NCBI RefSeq assembly: GCF_002924445.1
Contig: NZ_PIGG01000065.1
Coordinates: 1 to 64,000 of the forward strand
Origin: Minwuia thermotolerans
Lineage (GTDB): Bacteria; Pseudomonadota; Alphaproteobacteria; Minwuiales; Minwuiaceae
Direction of reading: 5' to 3'
DNA length: 64,000 bases
Below are positions 27,187 to 36,082 of the stretch, one piece after another; position 1 is the stretch's first letter; each line of letters opens with the position of its first letter. The translations under genes and the position numbers were made by a program. The notes under the pieces are model-generated. The model did not search any database. It was not told the origin of the DNA and saw nothing but the letters and a program-made list of their open reading frames with translations.

Positions 27187-28515
27187 ATGACACGGCGACA
27201 GGAAGACGGAGTGACGCGTATGTCGAAAGGGTCCGGCGTGAAGGGGACCGATGAAACGGGTCCGTCCAGGCGGCAATTGCTGATGGGTGGCCTGGCGGCG
27301 GGGGCCGGCCTGGCCGCGGGCGGTCTTGCCGCGCGGTCGGCGGCGGCCGGTGGCGAGAAGTTGATCACTGAGATCCAGGACTGGAACCGCTATCTGGGCC
27401 CGGGGGTGGACGAGCAGCCCTACGGCGCGCCTTCGGCCCACGAGTCCCACGTGGTCCGCCGCAACGTGGCCTGGTTGACTGCCGACCCGAAGTCTTCCGT
27501 CAACTTCACGCCTCTGCACGAACTGGACGGCATCATCACGCCCAACGGCCTCTGTTTCGAGCGCCACCACGGCGGCATCGCCGAGATCGCCCCGGCCGAT
27601 CACCGGCTGATGATTCACGGGCTGGTGGAGACGCCACTGGTCTTCACCATGGAAGACCTCAGGCGTTTCCCGCGCGAGAACCACGTCTATTTTCTGGAAT
27701 GCGCGGCCAATTCCGGCATGGAATGGCGCGGCGCGCAGCTCAACGGGTGCCAGTACACCCACGGCATGGTTCACTGCGTGATGTACACCGGCGTCCGTCT
27801 GCAGCACCTGCTCGAAGAGGCGGGGCTCAGGACCAATGCCCGCTGGCTGCTGGCGGAAGGCGCCGACGCCTCCGCCATGACGCGCTCGATCCCGCTGGAG
27901 AAGGCGCTGGACGACTGTCTCGTTGCCTTCAGCATGAACGGCGAGGCGCTGCGCCCCGAACAGGGCTATCCGCTGCGGCTCGTCGTGCCGGGCTGGGAAG
28001 GCAACATGTGGCTGAAATGGCTGCGGCGCCTGGAAGTCGGCGACCAGCCCTGGCATCAGCGCGAGGAGACCTCCAAGTACACCGACCTGCTGGCCGACGG
28101 CACCGCGCGGCGTTTCACCTGGCAGATGGACGTGAAGTCGGTCATCACCAGCCCAAGCCCGCAGAAGCCGGTCACGCACGGTCGCGGGCCGCTGGTCGTG
28201 TCCGGTCTCGCCTGGTCGGGCGGCGGCCGGATCGCCCGTGTCGACGTGAGCATCGATGGCGGCCGCAACTGGCGGACAGCGCGTCTCGACGGGCCAAGCT
28301 TCACCAAGGCCCTGCACCGCTTCTATCTCGATCTCGACTGGGACGGCTCGGAACTGCTGCTGCAGTCGCGGGCCATCGACGAGCACGGCTTCGTCCAGCC
28401 GACCAAGAACGAGCTTCGCGCCGTCCGCGGCGAGAACTCCATCTACCACAACAACGGCATCCAGACCTGGCATGTCAAAGCCGACGGGACGAGCGAGAAT
28501 GTCGAAGTTTCCTGA
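27187..28515 (+). CDS. soxC: sulfane dehydrogenase molybdenum subunit SoxC
   Basis: A 442-residue sulfite-oxidase-fold molybdoenzyme that, with SoxD, oxidises the sulfane sulfur left on SoxY, giving full conversion of thiosulfate to sulfate. A Tat signal PSRRQLLMGGLAAGAGLAAG is preceded by an unusually long charged N-region of about 26 residues, so a later start (M at 27220) is possible. The molybdenum-binding cysteine is in YFLECAANSG, with HGMVHCVMYTGV and VPGWEGNMWLKW following. Its end overlaps soxD by 17 bases. Confidence 0.94.
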   Translation: MTRRQEDGVTRMSKGSGVKGTDETGPSRRQLLMGGLAAGAGLAAGGLAARSAAAGGEKLITEIQDWNRYLGPGVDEQPYGAPSAHESHVVRRNVAWLTADPKSSVNFTPLHELDGIITPNGLCFERHHGGIAEIAPADHRLMIHGLVETPLVFTMEDLRRFPRENHVYFLECAANSGMEWRGAQLNGCQYTHGMVHCVMYTGVRLQHLLEEAGLRTNARWLLAEGADASAMTRSIPLEKALDDCLVAFSMNGEALRPEQGYPLRLVVPGWEGNMWLKWLRRLEVGDQPWHQREETSKYTDLLADGTARRFTWQMDVKSVITSPSPQKPVTHGRGPLVVSGLAWSGGGRIARVDVSIDGGRNWRTARLDGPSFTKALHRFYLDLDWDGSELLLQSRAIDEHGFVQPTKNELRAVRGENSIYHNNGIQTWHVKADGTSENVEVS

Positions 28516-29596
28516 GTTCATGACCGCTGCGGCGCTCGGTGTCGCCCTGCTGGCGGGACCGGCGCTGGCGGATGGTGACCCGGCGAAGGGCGAGAAGCTT
28601 TTCAAGCGCTGCGCCGCCTGCCACGCGGTGGGAGAGGGAGCGAAGAACAAGCTGGGTCCGCATCTGAACGGGGTCGTCGGGCGCGAGGCCGGCGCCGTCG
28701 AGGGCTACCGCTACTCGCCCGCGATGCAGAAGGCCGACGTTACCTGGACGGTCGAGAACCTCGAAGCCTATCTGACGAAACCGCGTGACTTCATCAAGGG
28801 CAACCGCATGGCGTTTCCGGGCCTGCCCAAGGCCGCCGACCGTGCCGACGTCATCGCCTATCTGGCCGCTTTCGAGGCCGAGGGGCAGGTGGCCGGGCAG
28901 GATGCCGCCGCCGAGCCTGAACCCGCGAGGCAGGCCGCACCGGCCGACAAGGCGCCTTGGCCGCTGGCGCGAGACACGGCCCTGCCCGAGCATGGAACCT
29001 TCCATCTGGGCCGGCGGGCGACCGCGGAGGAGATCGCCGCGTGGGATATCGATGTCCGCCCGGACGGGACCGGCCTGCCGGAAGGCCGCGGCACGGTGGC
29101 GGATGGCGAGCCGATTTTCACCGAGCGCTGCGCCTCGTGCCATGGCGACTTCGGTGAGGGGCGCGGCCGCTGGCCGGTGCTGGCCGGCGGTTTCGACACG
29201 CTGACGGCCGAGCGGCCGGTGAAGACCGTCGGTTCCTACTGGCCCTATCTCTCGACGGTCTACGACTACATCCATCGCGCCATGCCCTTCGGGGACGCGC
29301 AGTCGCTGACTGATGACGAAGTCTACGCACTGACGGCCTATATCCTCTATCTGAACGACGTCGTCACCGACGAGGATTTCGAACTCTCCAGGGAGAACTT
29401 CGCCTCGGTCAGCCTGCCCAACGAGCCCAACTTCATCGCTGACGAAAGGGCTGCGGAGGCGCATTATGCGGCGAAGGCGGAACCCTGCATGACGAACTGC
29501 AAGCCGGAACCCGCCAAGGTAGTCATGCGGGCTCGTGTTCTCGACGTGACGCCGGATGGAGATGAGACGAATGACGGTGCGGGCGCAGTCGACTAG
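28499..29596 (+). CDS. soxD: diheme cytochrome c SoxD
   Basis: A 365-residue periplasmic cytochrome, electron acceptor of SoxC. Two heme motifs, RCAACHAVG near residue 36 and RCASCHGDFG near residue 215, are joined by an Ala/Pro/Glu-rich linker. GNRMAFPG and RAMPFGDAQ contain probable axial methionines. The ATG at 28499 lies inside the end of soxC, showing translational coupling. A C-terminal tail has a CMTNC pair of unknown role. Presence of soxCD predicts that no free sulfur globules accumulate. Confidence 0.94.
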   Translation: MSKFPEFMTAAALGVALLAGPALADGDPAKGEKLFKRCAACHAVGEGAKNKLGPHLNGVVGREAGAVEGYRYSPAMQKADVTWTVENLEAYLTKPRDFIKGNRMAFPGLPKAADRADVIAYLAAFEAEGQVAGQDAAAEPEPARQAAPADKAPWPLARDTALPEHGTFHLGRRATAEEIAAWDIDVRPDGTGLPEGRGTVADGEPIFTERCASCHGDFGEGRGRWPVLAGGFDTLTAERPVKTVGSYWPYLSTVYDYIHRAMPFGDAQSLTDDEVYALTAYILYLNDVVTDEDFELSRENFASVSLPNEPNFIADERAAEAHYAAKAEPCMTNCKPEPAKVVMRARVLDVTPDGDETNDGAGAVD

Positions 29597-30050
29597 AGCC
29601 CTCGCGGCGCTTTGCCAGGCGATCCTGCTGATCGCGGCCCTGGCTGCGCTGGGTCTTGCCAGGCCGGCCGCGGCGGAGGAGGGCGTGCACCTTCTGGCGC
29701 TGCAGCTCAGCGACCGGGATCCGGCGAAGATGACCACGGTCCTGAATGTCGCCGCCAACGTCTCCCGGCACTACAGCGCGCTCGGCGAACTGGTCGACAT
29801 CGAGATCGTGGCCTTCGGCCCGGGGGTTCACATGTTCCGCCCCGATACCTCGCCGGTCCGGGAGCGCCTGGAAAACTTCATGCAGTCCATGGTCAATGTC
29901 CGGTTCGTCGCCTGCGGCAATACGCTGGACACCATGGCGCGGGCGGAAGGCGCCCGCCCTTCCCTTCTCGATGGCGTCGACGTGGTCCAGACCGGTGTCG
30001 CGCACCTGCTGGAACTGAGCGAGACGGGCTGGACCCTGGTACGGCCCTGA
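29571..30050 (+). CDS. DsrE-like exported sulfur-relay protein
   Basis: About 159 residues with a signal peptide (LCQAILLIAALAALGLARPA) and a DsrE/DsrF-like fold. The motif VRFVACGNTLDTMA carries the single conserved cysteine at the position used for persulfide transfer in DsrE-type proteins. It overlaps the end of soxD by 26 bases, so it is the last gene of the sox operon. GGAG precedes the ATG at 29571 by nine bases; ATG codons at 29556 and 29562 are alternatives. A periplasmic sulfane carrier role is inferred. Confidence 0.8.
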   Translation: MTVRAQSTRALAALCQAILLIAALAALGLARPAAAEEGVHLLALQLSDRDPAKMTTVLNVAANVSRHYSALGELVDIEIVAFGPGVHMFRPDTSPVRERLENFMQSMVNVRFVACGNTLDTMARAEGARPSLLDGVDVVQTGVAHLLELSETGWTLVRP

Positions 30051-30059
30051 TCGGTCTGC

Positions 30060-30107
30060 GATCGCCGGGAAAATCACCGCCGGCCCCGGAAGGGGAGGCC
30101 GGCGATC
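30060..30107. terminator. nested stem-loop between the sox operon and hsp20
   Basis: Outer arms GATCGCCGG (30060-30068) and CCGGCGATC (30099-30107) are perfect; an inner CCCC-GGAA-GGGG stem sits at 30084-30095. It lies between two converging genes, so it could end transcripts from both sides. There is no T-run, hence the moderate confidence. Confidence 0.45.
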
Positions 30108-30136
30108 CCCTCCGGATCGCCAGCCGCCCGGATCGG

Positions 30137-30676
30137 TCATTTGGACTTCGACTTCACCTTGATCTTCCTGGTGTTGTTCTGGACCTCGGCGGTCTTCGGC
30201 AGCGTCAGCTTGAGCACGCCGTCGATGTTCTCGGCCTCGATCTTCTCGGCGTCGACGCCCTCGGGCAGCTGGAAGGAACGGGTGAAGGCCCCGTAACGGC
30301 GCTCGGAGACGAAGTAGTCCTTCTCGCGCTCTTCCTTCTCTTCCTTCTTCTCGCCCTTGATGGTCAGTCGCCCGCCGGCGACCTTGACGTCGATGTCGTC
30401 AGCCTTGACGCCCGGCAGTTCCACCGTGATCTCGAAGGCCTTGTCCTTCTCGCTGATATCGACTGCCGGGGCGATGCCCCAGGCTTCCTTGCGAAAGGCG
30501 GGAAGTTCGATATCGAAGTAGCGGCTGCCGAAGGGGAAGCGCCAGTCGCCGCGGCCGAAGCTCTCGAACACGCGGTCGATCTCCTTGCGCAGGTTCTCGA
30601 AGGTCGTCGGCGCAGCGGCGGGGGTCTTCTTCTCGGCTCCGGCCTCGACCGGGATCTTGCTCGCAGTATCGTTCAT
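30137..30676 (-). CDS. Hsp20/alpha-crystallin small heat shock protein
   Basis: A 179-residue cytoplasmic holdase. An N-terminal region with FENLRKEIDRVFESF is followed by the alpha-crystallin domain (about residues 70-165: AVDISEKDKAFEITVELPGV, GRLTIKGEKKEEKEE, GAFTRSFQLPEGVDAEKI) and a Lys-rich tail with an I-x-V motif (KIKVKSKSK). The start at 30676 is the ATG of MNDTASK; the frame continues upstream without conserved sequence. An FNR-type box lies about 160 bases upstream, in the shared region before the DUF5132 gene. Confidence 0.93.
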   Translation of the reverse strand: MNDTASKIPVEAGAEKKTPAAAPTTFENLRKEIDRVFESFGRGDWRFPFGSRYFDIELPAFRKEAWGIAPAVDISEKDKAFEITVELPGVKADDIDVKVAGGRLTIKGEKKEEKEEREKDYFVSERRYGAFTRSFQLPEGVDAEKIEAENIDGVLKLTLPKTAEVQNNTRKIKVKSKSK

Positions 30677-30836
30677 GGCACTCGTCCTTCGGATGCATGT
30701 TTCACATACGGGCCGCTTCCGTCCGGGTGGTTCCTTGCGTTCCGCCAGGACCTCGGCCTCCTCTCGCGGGGCGGGTCCTCCGCTTCGGGACGCCACCGCG
30801 AGAGTTCTATTGAAGCCCCGATGGCGTGCGCTGGCC

Positions 30837-30850
30837 TTGACCTGAATCAA
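30837..30850. promoter_or_regulatory. FNR-type box
   Basis: It reads TTGAC-CTGA-ATCAA, close to the FNR/Anr consensus TTGAT-N4-ATCAA. It lies 161 bases before hsp20 and 234 bases before the DUF5132 gene. Together with the box at 30948 it occupies the 407-base gene-free region 30677-31083, where no other gene or RNA was seen. Confidence 0.6.
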
Positions 30851-30947
30851 CCGCCGATCCCGTGGGCGAGAATTTCGGCCGATCTCTCAAATCCCTTCGT
30901 GGGACGTCTCTCTGCAGGAACGGAATTTCCGTGAAGACCTGTCATCC

Positions 30948-30961
30948 TTGAGATGGATCAA
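30948..30961. promoter_or_regulatory. FNR-type box upstream of the DUF5132 gene
   Basis: It reads TTGAG-ATGG-ATCAA, one mismatch from the FNR consensus halves. It ends 122 bases before the ATG of the DUF5132 gene, a distance that fits class II activation with a leader of about 85 bases. Confidence 0.55.
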
Positions 30962-31083
30962 CCCCGGACCTCGCGGACCGGGTTATGCGAAACAGGGGCA
31001 GTTCCCGCTGGCGCCGTCTTCGATTACGCTCCGCATCCTGAGCGGACGCGCCGCAACGGGCCGAATTGCAACGGAGGTTTACC

Positions 31084-31386
31084 ATGAACTCGCATTTCCT
31101 GCGCGGACTGGCGTTCGGCATCGGCGTCGGCATCGTGGCGCCGCTGGTTCTGCCCGGCCTCGCGCGTTCGGCCCGGCCGGCTCTGCGCGCCGCGATGAAG
31201 GCCGGGATCAAGTCCTACGCCCGCAGCCGAGAGGCGATGGCCGAACTCCGCGAGACGGCGGAGGACGCCTATTTCGAAGCGGCCTCGGAACTGCAGCAGG
31301 AAATGGCGGCCGAAAGCTCCGCCGCCCAAGCGGGCGGTCCGGCGGCGGCGCCCGGCGCGGAGCAGGGACGTGACGGGGCACGCTGA
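31084..31386 (+). CDS. DUF5132-like small protein
   Basis: A 100-residue protein with an N-terminal hydrophobic segment (FLRGLAFGIGVGIVAPLVLP) followed by an Arg/Ala-rich amphipathic region and an acidic coiled-coil-like stretch. The order GxxxG...APLVLPGLARSARPALRAAMKAG fits DUF5132 proteins, whose role is unknown. GGAGG lies at ideal spacing before this ATG. It overlaps the HMA-like gene, and belongs to the block of Hsp20, HMA-like, MetK-like and P-type ATPase genes. Confidence 0.7.
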   Translation: MNSHFLRGLAFGIGVGIVAPLVLPGLARSARPALRAAMKAGIKSYARSREAMAELRETAEDAYFEAASELQQEMAAESSAAQAGGPAAAPGAEQGRDGAR

Positions 31387-31387
31387 A

Positions 31388-31864
31388 ATGCCGGACGCCG
31401 TCCTGGCGCATAGCTTCGGCGTCCGCGCGCGGCTGAGATTTCCCGGCCGGGCGGGCGATGCCGCCTTCCTGAAGGAACTCGCGGCGCGCGCCGGCGCGCT
31501 GGAGGATGTCGTCCATGTCGAACCGCGTCCCGAAAGCGCCAGCCTGGTGGTGATCCATGTCGGCGATTTCGGCGCGCTCGCCGCCGCCGCCGAAGTTGCC
31601 GGCGTCTTTCGTATCGCGGCGCCGGTCGCCGAAAGGCCGGAGATCCCGCTGCACTTCCTGGCTCAGGGGCTGGTCGGACGGCTCGACCGGGTGATCGAGC
31701 GGCATTCGGAAGGCGTCATCGATCTGCGCGACGCATCCTCCCTGGCGCTCGTCGCTATGGCCTTGCTGCAACTCGCGCGCGGCAACGTCGCCACCCCGGC
31801 GACGACGGCGCTCTGGTACGGCCTGTCGCTGCTGCTTTCCGATCGCCGGACGCCCCGGCGCTGA
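31388..31864 (+). CDS. HMA-like domain protein without the CxxC motif
   Basis: A protein of about 158 residues. The N-terminal 80 residues look like a ferredoxin-fold HMA domain (FGVRARLRFPGRAGDAAFLK, VVHVEPRPESASLVVIHVGD) without cysteines, so it should not bind soft metals in the usual way. The C-terminal part has a hydrophobic stretch (SSLALVAMALLQLARG). A GTG at 31370 is an alternative start overlapping the previous gene. The same cysteine-less fold seems to occur at the N-terminus of the P-type ATPase nearby, so the two may interact. Function unknown. Confidence 0.7.
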   Translation: MPDAVLAHSFGVRARLRFPGRAGDAAFLKELAARAGALEDVVHVEPRPESASLVVIHVGDFGALAAAAEVAGVFRIAAPVAERPEIPLHFLAQGLVGRLDRVIERHSEGVIDLRDASSLALVAMALLQLARGNVATPATTALWYGLSLLLSDRRTPRR

Positions 31865-31870
31865 GGCGGT

Positions 31871-33019
31871 TCAGGCGAGATCTTCGAGTTCGCCGGCCCG
31901 ATCCGTGCGCTCCCACGGCAGGTCGAGGTCCAGCCGGCCCATATGCCCGAAGGCCGTGAGGTCGGAGAAGAAGCGGCCCCCGCGCTGGCGCGGCAGGGCG
32001 CTGAGCCCGAAGGCCGCATCGATACCGCGGGGGGTGAAGTCGAACATTTCCAGCAGCCGATCGGCGAGCGCGTCGTCGCCCGACCGTCCCGTGCCGAACG
32101 TATCGACGGCAAGGCTGACCGGCCAGTCCAGGCCGATACGGTAGCTCAGCTGCACCTCGCACTCCTCGGCGATGCCGGCGGCGACCACCGTCTTCGCGAC
32201 ATGGCGCGCCATGTAGGCGCCGCTGCGGTCAACGCGGCCGGGGTCCTTGCCGCTCAGCGCCGCGCCGCTCTGGCGCACATAGCCGCCATAGGTATCGATA
32301 TCGGCCTTCCGGCCCGTCAGGCCGGCGTGGCGCGTCGGGCCGCCGACGAGAAATGCCCCTGGCGGATTGATCGAGATCGTAGCGCCGACGGCTTCGGGCA
32401 GACCGTCCGCCTCCAGCTCCGGCCGGAGAACCGTCGCTTCGAGCAGCCTCTCGACCTCCAGCCTTTCCGGCGCCTGCCAGGTCAGGGCCGTCGCCAGGGC
32501 CACGCCGTCGACCCGTTCGGCGCGCCGCTCGCGGTAGCGGATGGCGACCTGCACCTGGCCGTCCGGATAGAGGAAGGGCAGCGCCCCTTCGCGCCGCGCG
32601 TCGCTCAGGCGCCGGGCGAGGCGGTGGGCCAGGGCAATGGGCAAGGGCAGGAATTCCGGGGTCTGGCGGCAGGCGAAACCGAACACCGTGGCATTGACGT
32701 CGGATCGCCGCTCGGCGACCGAGGCGGGAAGACGGTTGGTGCTGGTGATAACGCTCAGATTGGCCGGATTGAAGGTCGGGTCGTCGTAGCCCACGCTGCC
32801 CACGACCTCCCGGACCAGTTCCGGCAGATCGATCCCCAGAGCCCTGTCGCCATAGGTGGAGATGAAGACGAGGCCGTTGGCGATGGCGCATTCGGACATG
32901 ATCCTGGCGTCCGGCGCGCGTGTGAGCGCTCGGTCGACGACGGCGTCGCTGATCCGGTCGCAGAGCTTGTCGGGGTGGCCGTCGGTGACCGAAGTGGAGG
33001 TGAGGACGAAGTTTCTCAT
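31871..33019 (-). CDS. divergent methionine adenosyltransferase (MetK paralogue)
   Basis: A 382-residue MetK-family protein. Conserved parts include GHPDK (residues 14-18), VGGPTRHAGLTGRKADIDTY, LSGKDPGRVDRSGAY and the C-terminal AFGHMGR. Key departures from housekeeping MetK are TSTSV instead of TSESV near the N-terminus, and RRSDVN in place of the GAGDQG gating loop, keeping only its Asp (residue 107). The acidic and basic residues that bind ATP and magnesium mostly remain, so activity is possible but altered. It overlaps the P-type ATPase gene by four bases and lies in a low-oxygen-type cluster rather than with methionine genes. Confidence 0.85.
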   Translation of the reverse strand: MRNFVLTSTSVTDGHPDKLCDRISDAVVDRALTRAPDARIMSECAIANGLVFISTYGDRALGIDLPELVREVVGSVGYDDPTFNPANLSVITSTNRLPASVAERRSDVNATVFGFACRQTPEFLPLPIALAHRLARRLSDARREGALPFLYPDGQVQVAIRYRERRAERVDGVALATALTWQAPERLEVERLLEATVLRPELEADGLPEAVGATISINPPGAFLVGGPTRHAGLTGRKADIDTYGGYVRQSGAALSGKDPGRVDRSGAYMARHVAKTVVAAGIAEECEVQLSYRIGLDWPVSLAVDTFGTGRSGDDALADRLLEMFDFTPRGIDAAFGLSALPRQRGGRFFSDLTAFGHMGRLDLDLPWERTDRAGELEDLA

Positions 33020-36000
33020 TGCATGCCGATGCCTCTCTGTCCCGGCAGGCGTGCCGCCCAGCCGGTGTCGCCGCGCCGGCTCCAGGTGGCCAGCAGCGTT
33101 TCGTTGACGAGGAACGCGCCCGCGCCGGCGAGGGCGGCGATGGCGAAGTCCATCGGCCGGGCCGGCGCGATACCGAGCAGGCGGCGCACGGGCGGGAAGA
33201 ACAGCGGCAGCGTCTGCAGGGCGAACGAAGCGCCGACCGCCCTGTTCAGCGTCCGGTTGCCGAACAGCGCCCGTCCTCCCAGCGGCACGAAGCGGTCGAA
33301 GCGGCAGGCGAAAGCGTGCAGCAACTGGGCGGTGACGAGGCTGGTCAAGGTCAGTGTGCGCGTGTGCGGCCCGGGGCCATAGCGCGACAGGCCATAGAAG
33401 TGTGCCAGCATGGTGCCGCCACTCAGGACGAACGATTCCAGGCCGGCATGGCGCAACTCCCGCATGGTCAGGATCGGCTCCTTCGGATCCCGCGGCGGCA
33501 GCGACATGACCTCGCGCTCCGGCGGTTCCAGCGCCAGGCCGAGGCCCGGCAGCACGTCGGTTACCAGGTTGAGCCAGAACATCTCCATCGGCGATTCGAG
33601 TTGGTCGCCGGGATTGAGCGTCTCCGCCAGCACGACCAGGATCTCGCTGAGATTGGTCGAGATCATGAAGTGCACCGCCTTGCGGATGTTGGAGGCGATG
33701 GTCCGGCCCTGTTCGACGCCCTCGACGATGCCGCGCAGATCGCCGTTCTCGATGATGGCGTCCGCGACGTCGCGGGCCGCCGTCGCGCCGCCGCCGCCCA
33801 CGGCGATGGCGATGTCCGCCGCCTTCAGGGCCGGCGCGTCGTTGAAGCCGTCCCCGGTCATGCCGACCACCAGGCCCGAGCGCTGCAGGGCGCGGACGAT
33901 GTCGAGCTTGCGCGAGGGCGGTACGCGGGCGAAGACGTGCGTGCGCCGGGCCAGGCCGACCAGAACCTCGGCATCCATCCGGTCGATGGCGCGCGCGTCC
34001 AGCACGTTGAGCGGTTCGTTGCCGGAGAGGCCGATCTCATGGGCCACGGCCTCCGCCGTGGCGGCCTGGTCCCCGGTGATCATCAGCGGCCGCACGCCCG
34101 CGCGATGGAGCGCGGCGATGACCTCGCGCGCTTCCGGCCGAACCGGATCCTTCAGGCCGATGCAGCCGAGCCAGTCGAAACGGTCCCCGTCGCCGTCGGC
34201 GAAGCCGAGAACCCGGAAACCGCGGCCGGACATGGCGTCGATTTCGGCGGCGATGCGTCCGCGCGCGGCCTCGTCGAGCGGTTCCGATCCCGCAGGCAGG
34301 GCAAGACTGGCGCAGAGCTCCAGCACCTGTCGCGGGTCGCCCTTCATGGCCGTCCGGGGAACCCCGCTGTCGCCCTCATGGCGGGTGACCATGTAGCGGT
34401 GCGTCTCGTCCCGGTAGCGGACATCTCGCGTCGGCCAACAGTGCCGCAGGGCCGTCACGTCGAGGCCGGCCGCGAGCGCCGCCTCGAGCAGCGCACATTC
34501 GGTCGCCGAGCCGCGCGGACCGCCGCCCGCGCCGGGTGGCTCCGCCTCCGAACAGAGCGCCGCGGCCTCCAGCAGCCGCCGGCCTGGCGCCGTGGCGTCC
34601 ATTTCCCGCGCGTCCGGCTGATGCTCGCTGGCCGCCTCCCCGCCGACCGCGAAGGCGGCAGCCTGCATACGGTTCTCCGTGATGGTCCCCGTCTTGTCGA
34701 GGCAGAGCACCTGCATCGCGCCCAGGCCTTCCACCGCCTGCAGCCGCCGGATGGCGACGCCGTGGCCGCGCATCTGTCTGAGCCCGATCGCCAGCGTCGT
34801 GGTGGCGATCGTGGGCAGGCCCTCCGGCACCGCCGCCACGGCCAGGGCCACCGAGCTCTTCAGCATCTGCAACAGGCCATGGCCACGCAGGAACCCCGCG
34901 ACGAAGACCACGCCGCATACCGTGAGCGAAAGCAGCACGAGTTGGCGCCCCAGCCGGCCGAGATCGCGCGACAGCGGCGTTTCCGGCGTGGCTGCGGTCG
35001 AGGCCATCGCTTCGATCCGGCCCAGCTCGGTAGCCTGGCCGGTCGCCGTCACCGCGGCGCTCCCGCGACCGGTGACGATGAAGGAGCCGTGGTGGACCAT
35101 GTTGTCGTGGTCGGCGAGCGGCAGTCGGGGGTCCGCGAGCGCCGCCGCGCTCTTGGGCTGGGCCTCGCTTTCGCCGGTCAGGAGGGCTTCGTTCGCGGTC
35201 AGCCTGTCCGCCGTCAGTATCCGGGCGTCGGCGGCCACCAGAACGTCGGGCCGCAGACTCAGGAGGTCGCCAGGCACGACCTCCAGGGAATCGATCTCGA
35301 TCTCGGCGCCGCCGCGGCGCACCGGTACCCGGTAGGGTCGCCGCGCGGTCATCCGGGCTATGGCCTCCTCGGCGCCCGATTCGGTGACGAAGCCCAGTCC
35401 GGCATTGGCGAGCACGACCGCCAGCGTCACCGCGGCGTCAAGCACGCCGCCCGTGGCCAGCGATACCACCGCGGAGCCCGCCAGCAGGCCGGTGGGCAGA
35501 TTGGCGAACTGCCGACCCGCAATGGCCAACCGGGAGGCGCGCCGTGGCTCGGCCAGCCGGTTCTGGCCATGGCGTTGAAGGCGGGATCGCGCTTCCTCGG
35601 GCGTCAGCCCGCTGGCGCCGTCGGTGCCGAGCGCGGCGACGACATCGGCGACGGACAGCGTATGCCAGGTGCGGGCGTCCTCGTTCGCCGGGGCGTGCGG
35701 CGCATCCGCCGAATCTTCAGCCGCGGCGGCGGCGCCGAGACTCCGCGGCGGGGGATCAAGCGTTTCGCGCCAGGCGGCCGATATCCGGCGCTGCAACGCG
35801 TCTGCCGGGAGGCCGGGCGGGCAGCGAAGCGTCACCGAGCCCGTCAGGGCGGATACGCTGGATTCCCGGACGTCCGGCAGGGCCTGAAGACGCCGCGCGA
35901 GCGCCGCCGCCCGATCCGGCCGGCGGCGCAGACCGCCCACCCGGAATCGCAGGCGACCCGGTATGGCGTGGATGAGACCGATCTCGTCGGACGCTTGTTC

Positions 36001-36030
36001 CGCGACGGCGTCGATGGGGAGGCCCTCCAT
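33016..36030 (-). CDS. cation-translocating P-type ATPase (PMR1/PMA1-like) with N-terminal HMA-like domain
   Basis: A 1004-residue inner-membrane pump. Residues about 14-90 (HAIPGRLRFRVGG...VTLRCPPG) form an HMA-like domain without CxxC. A cation-ATPase N-terminal region follows (SGLTPEEARSRLQRHGQNRL), then the actuator TGES, the phosphorylation motif LDKTGTITENRM (about residue 445), GDGFNDAPALKAADIAIAVG and a C-terminal transmembrane block with FWLNLVTDVLPGLGLALEPP. This is the type II (Ca2+/Mn2+ or H+-like) layout. Anr-regulated pumps of this kind exist in Pseudomonas, and an FNR box lies 53 bases upstream here. Its stop overlaps the MetK-like start, so both form one operon. Confidence 0.92.
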   Translation of the reverse strand: MEGLPIDAVAEQASDEIGLIHAIPGRLRFRVGGLRRRPDRAAALARRLQALPDVRESSVSALTGSVTLRCPPGLPADALQRRISAAWRETLDPPPRSLGAAAAAEDSADAPHAPANEDARTWHTLSVADVVAALGTDGASGLTPEEARSRLQRHGQNRLAEPRRASRLAIAGRQFANLPTGLLAGSAVVSLATGGVLDAAVTLAVVLANAGLGFVTESGAEEAIARMTARRPYRVPVRRGGAEIEIDSLEVVPGDLLSLRPDVLVAADARILTADRLTANEALLTGESEAQPKSAAALADPRLPLADHDNMVHHGSFIVTGRGSAAVTATGQATELGRIEAMASTAATPETPLSRDLGRLGRQLVLLSLTVCGVVFVAGFLRGHGLLQMLKSSVALAVAAVPEGLPTIATTTLAIGLRQMRGHGVAIRRLQAVEGLGAMQVLCLDKTGTITENRMQAAAFAVGGEAASEHQPDAREMDATAPGRRLLEAAALCSEAEPPGAGGGPRGSATECALLEAALAAGLDVTALRHCWPTRDVRYRDETHRYMVTRHEGDSGVPRTAMKGDPRQVLELCASLALPAGSEPLDEAARGRIAAEIDAMSGRGFRVLGFADGDGDRFDWLGCIGLKDPVRPEAREVIAALHRAGVRPLMITGDQAATAEAVAHEIGLSGNEPLNVLDARAIDRMDAEVLVGLARRTHVFARVPPSRKLDIVRALQRSGLVVGMTGDGFNDAPALKAADIAIAVGGGGATAARDVADAIIENGDLRGIVEGVEQGRTIASNIRKAVHFMISTNLSEILVVLAETLNPGDQLESPMEMFWLNLVTDVLPGLGLALEPPEREVMSLPPRDPKEPILTMRELRHAGLESFVLSGGTMLAHFYGLSRYGPGPHTRTLTLTSLVTAQLLHAFACRFDRFVPLGGRALFGNRTLNRAVGASFALQTLPLFFPPVRRLLGIAPARPMDFAIAALAGAGAFLVNETLLATWSRRGDTGWAARLPGQRGIGMQ

Positions 36031-36082
36031 GCCGCAATTCGCCTCGTTGCGCGCATTTCAAAAGCGATTGGTGCGCCTCGCA

